DNA of 64,000 nt from Notolepis coatsorum (lineage: Eukaryota; Chordata; Actinopteri; Aulopiformes; Paralepididae). The notes under the pieces are model-generated. The model searched no databases. It worked only from the letters and a program-made list of their open reading frames with translations, and had not been told where the DNA came from. A program made the translations under genes and the position numbers. Location: the NCBI GenBank assembly GCA_963971535.1, contig OZ020585.1, positions 22,566,005 through 22,630,004 on the forward strand. Direction: 5' to 3'. Positions 63,883 through 64,000 of the stretch are shown here, piece by piece (within the stretch, counting starts at the first letter, position 1; each line of letters starts with the position of its first letter).

Positions 63883-64000
63883 GCTGAAAAGACATAGAAC
63901 TATAGTCTGTTTACATTTCCGATAACTACATCACTGCTTAACTCGTAAATGTTCAGACAAAGACAAACATTTTATTAGTCAAAGTTACAAATCTTTGCTC

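Overview
The window looks like repeat-rich DNA from a vertebrate genome, most likely a ray-finned fish. The evidence is the combination of DIRS-type tyrosine-recombinase retrotransposons, L2-type LINEs, tRNA-headed SINEs of fish type, a BEL/Pao remnant, many hAT pieces and TTAA-flanked MITE-like elements, together with microsatellites and spliced transposase remnants. I found no convincing host protein-coding gene, rRNA gene, functional tRNA gene or CRISPR array. Almost every coding-like stretch belongs to a mobile element, and nearly all are broken. The species cannot be fixed from the sequence.

Layout. 1-2333: a small TIR element with a tRNA-like segment inside it, then a probable solo LTR with internal 149-bp tandem repeats. 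2334-6573: a 4.2-kb DNA transposon with TIRs, a three-exon broken transposase on the minus strand, and a striking cluster of the 13-mer GTAACAGGGTTGC near both ends. 6791-10930: an LTR element (481-bp LTRs, almost identical) whose interior is largely minisatellite. 10931-12416: LINE scraps, a G-rich minisatellite and a short retroposon. 12417-17580: DIRS copy 1 (plus strand). 17581-27344: TTAA/MITE repeats, short retroposons, a Harbinger-like 2.6-kb element and a SINE. 27345-32818: DIRS copy 2 (minus strand).

32819-36090: an L2-type LINE with endonuclease and a reverse transcriptase that has lost its YADD core. 36116-38400: a 22-bp minisatellite and a BEL/Pao remnant. 38600-40830: dispersed repeats and an unassigned segment. 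40955-43060: a second L2 (minus strand) split by a hAT-like MITE. 43140-45020: repeats and sequence without recognisable content. 45021-47071: a hAT element with a perfect 8-bp target duplication, a transposase 3' half and a 113-bp-arm hairpin. 47161-48500: SINE head and a fold-back element with a 79-bp-arm hairpin. 48800-58500: TTAA-type repeats interrupted by a V-SINE-like SINE, a 5'-truncated LINE with an identifiable empty site, another SINE and hAT transposase debris. 58820-64000: microsatellite/minisatellite, a TTAA-flanked TIR element, a hAT deletion derivative with 8-bp duplication, and further TTAA elements.

The most informative content is structural. The two inverted DIRS copies preserve the complete split-ITR plus internal complementary region architecture, share the same coding lesions, and sit at unrelated GTT sites. 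Several insertions can be dated relative to one another because paralogous empty sites lie in the same window.
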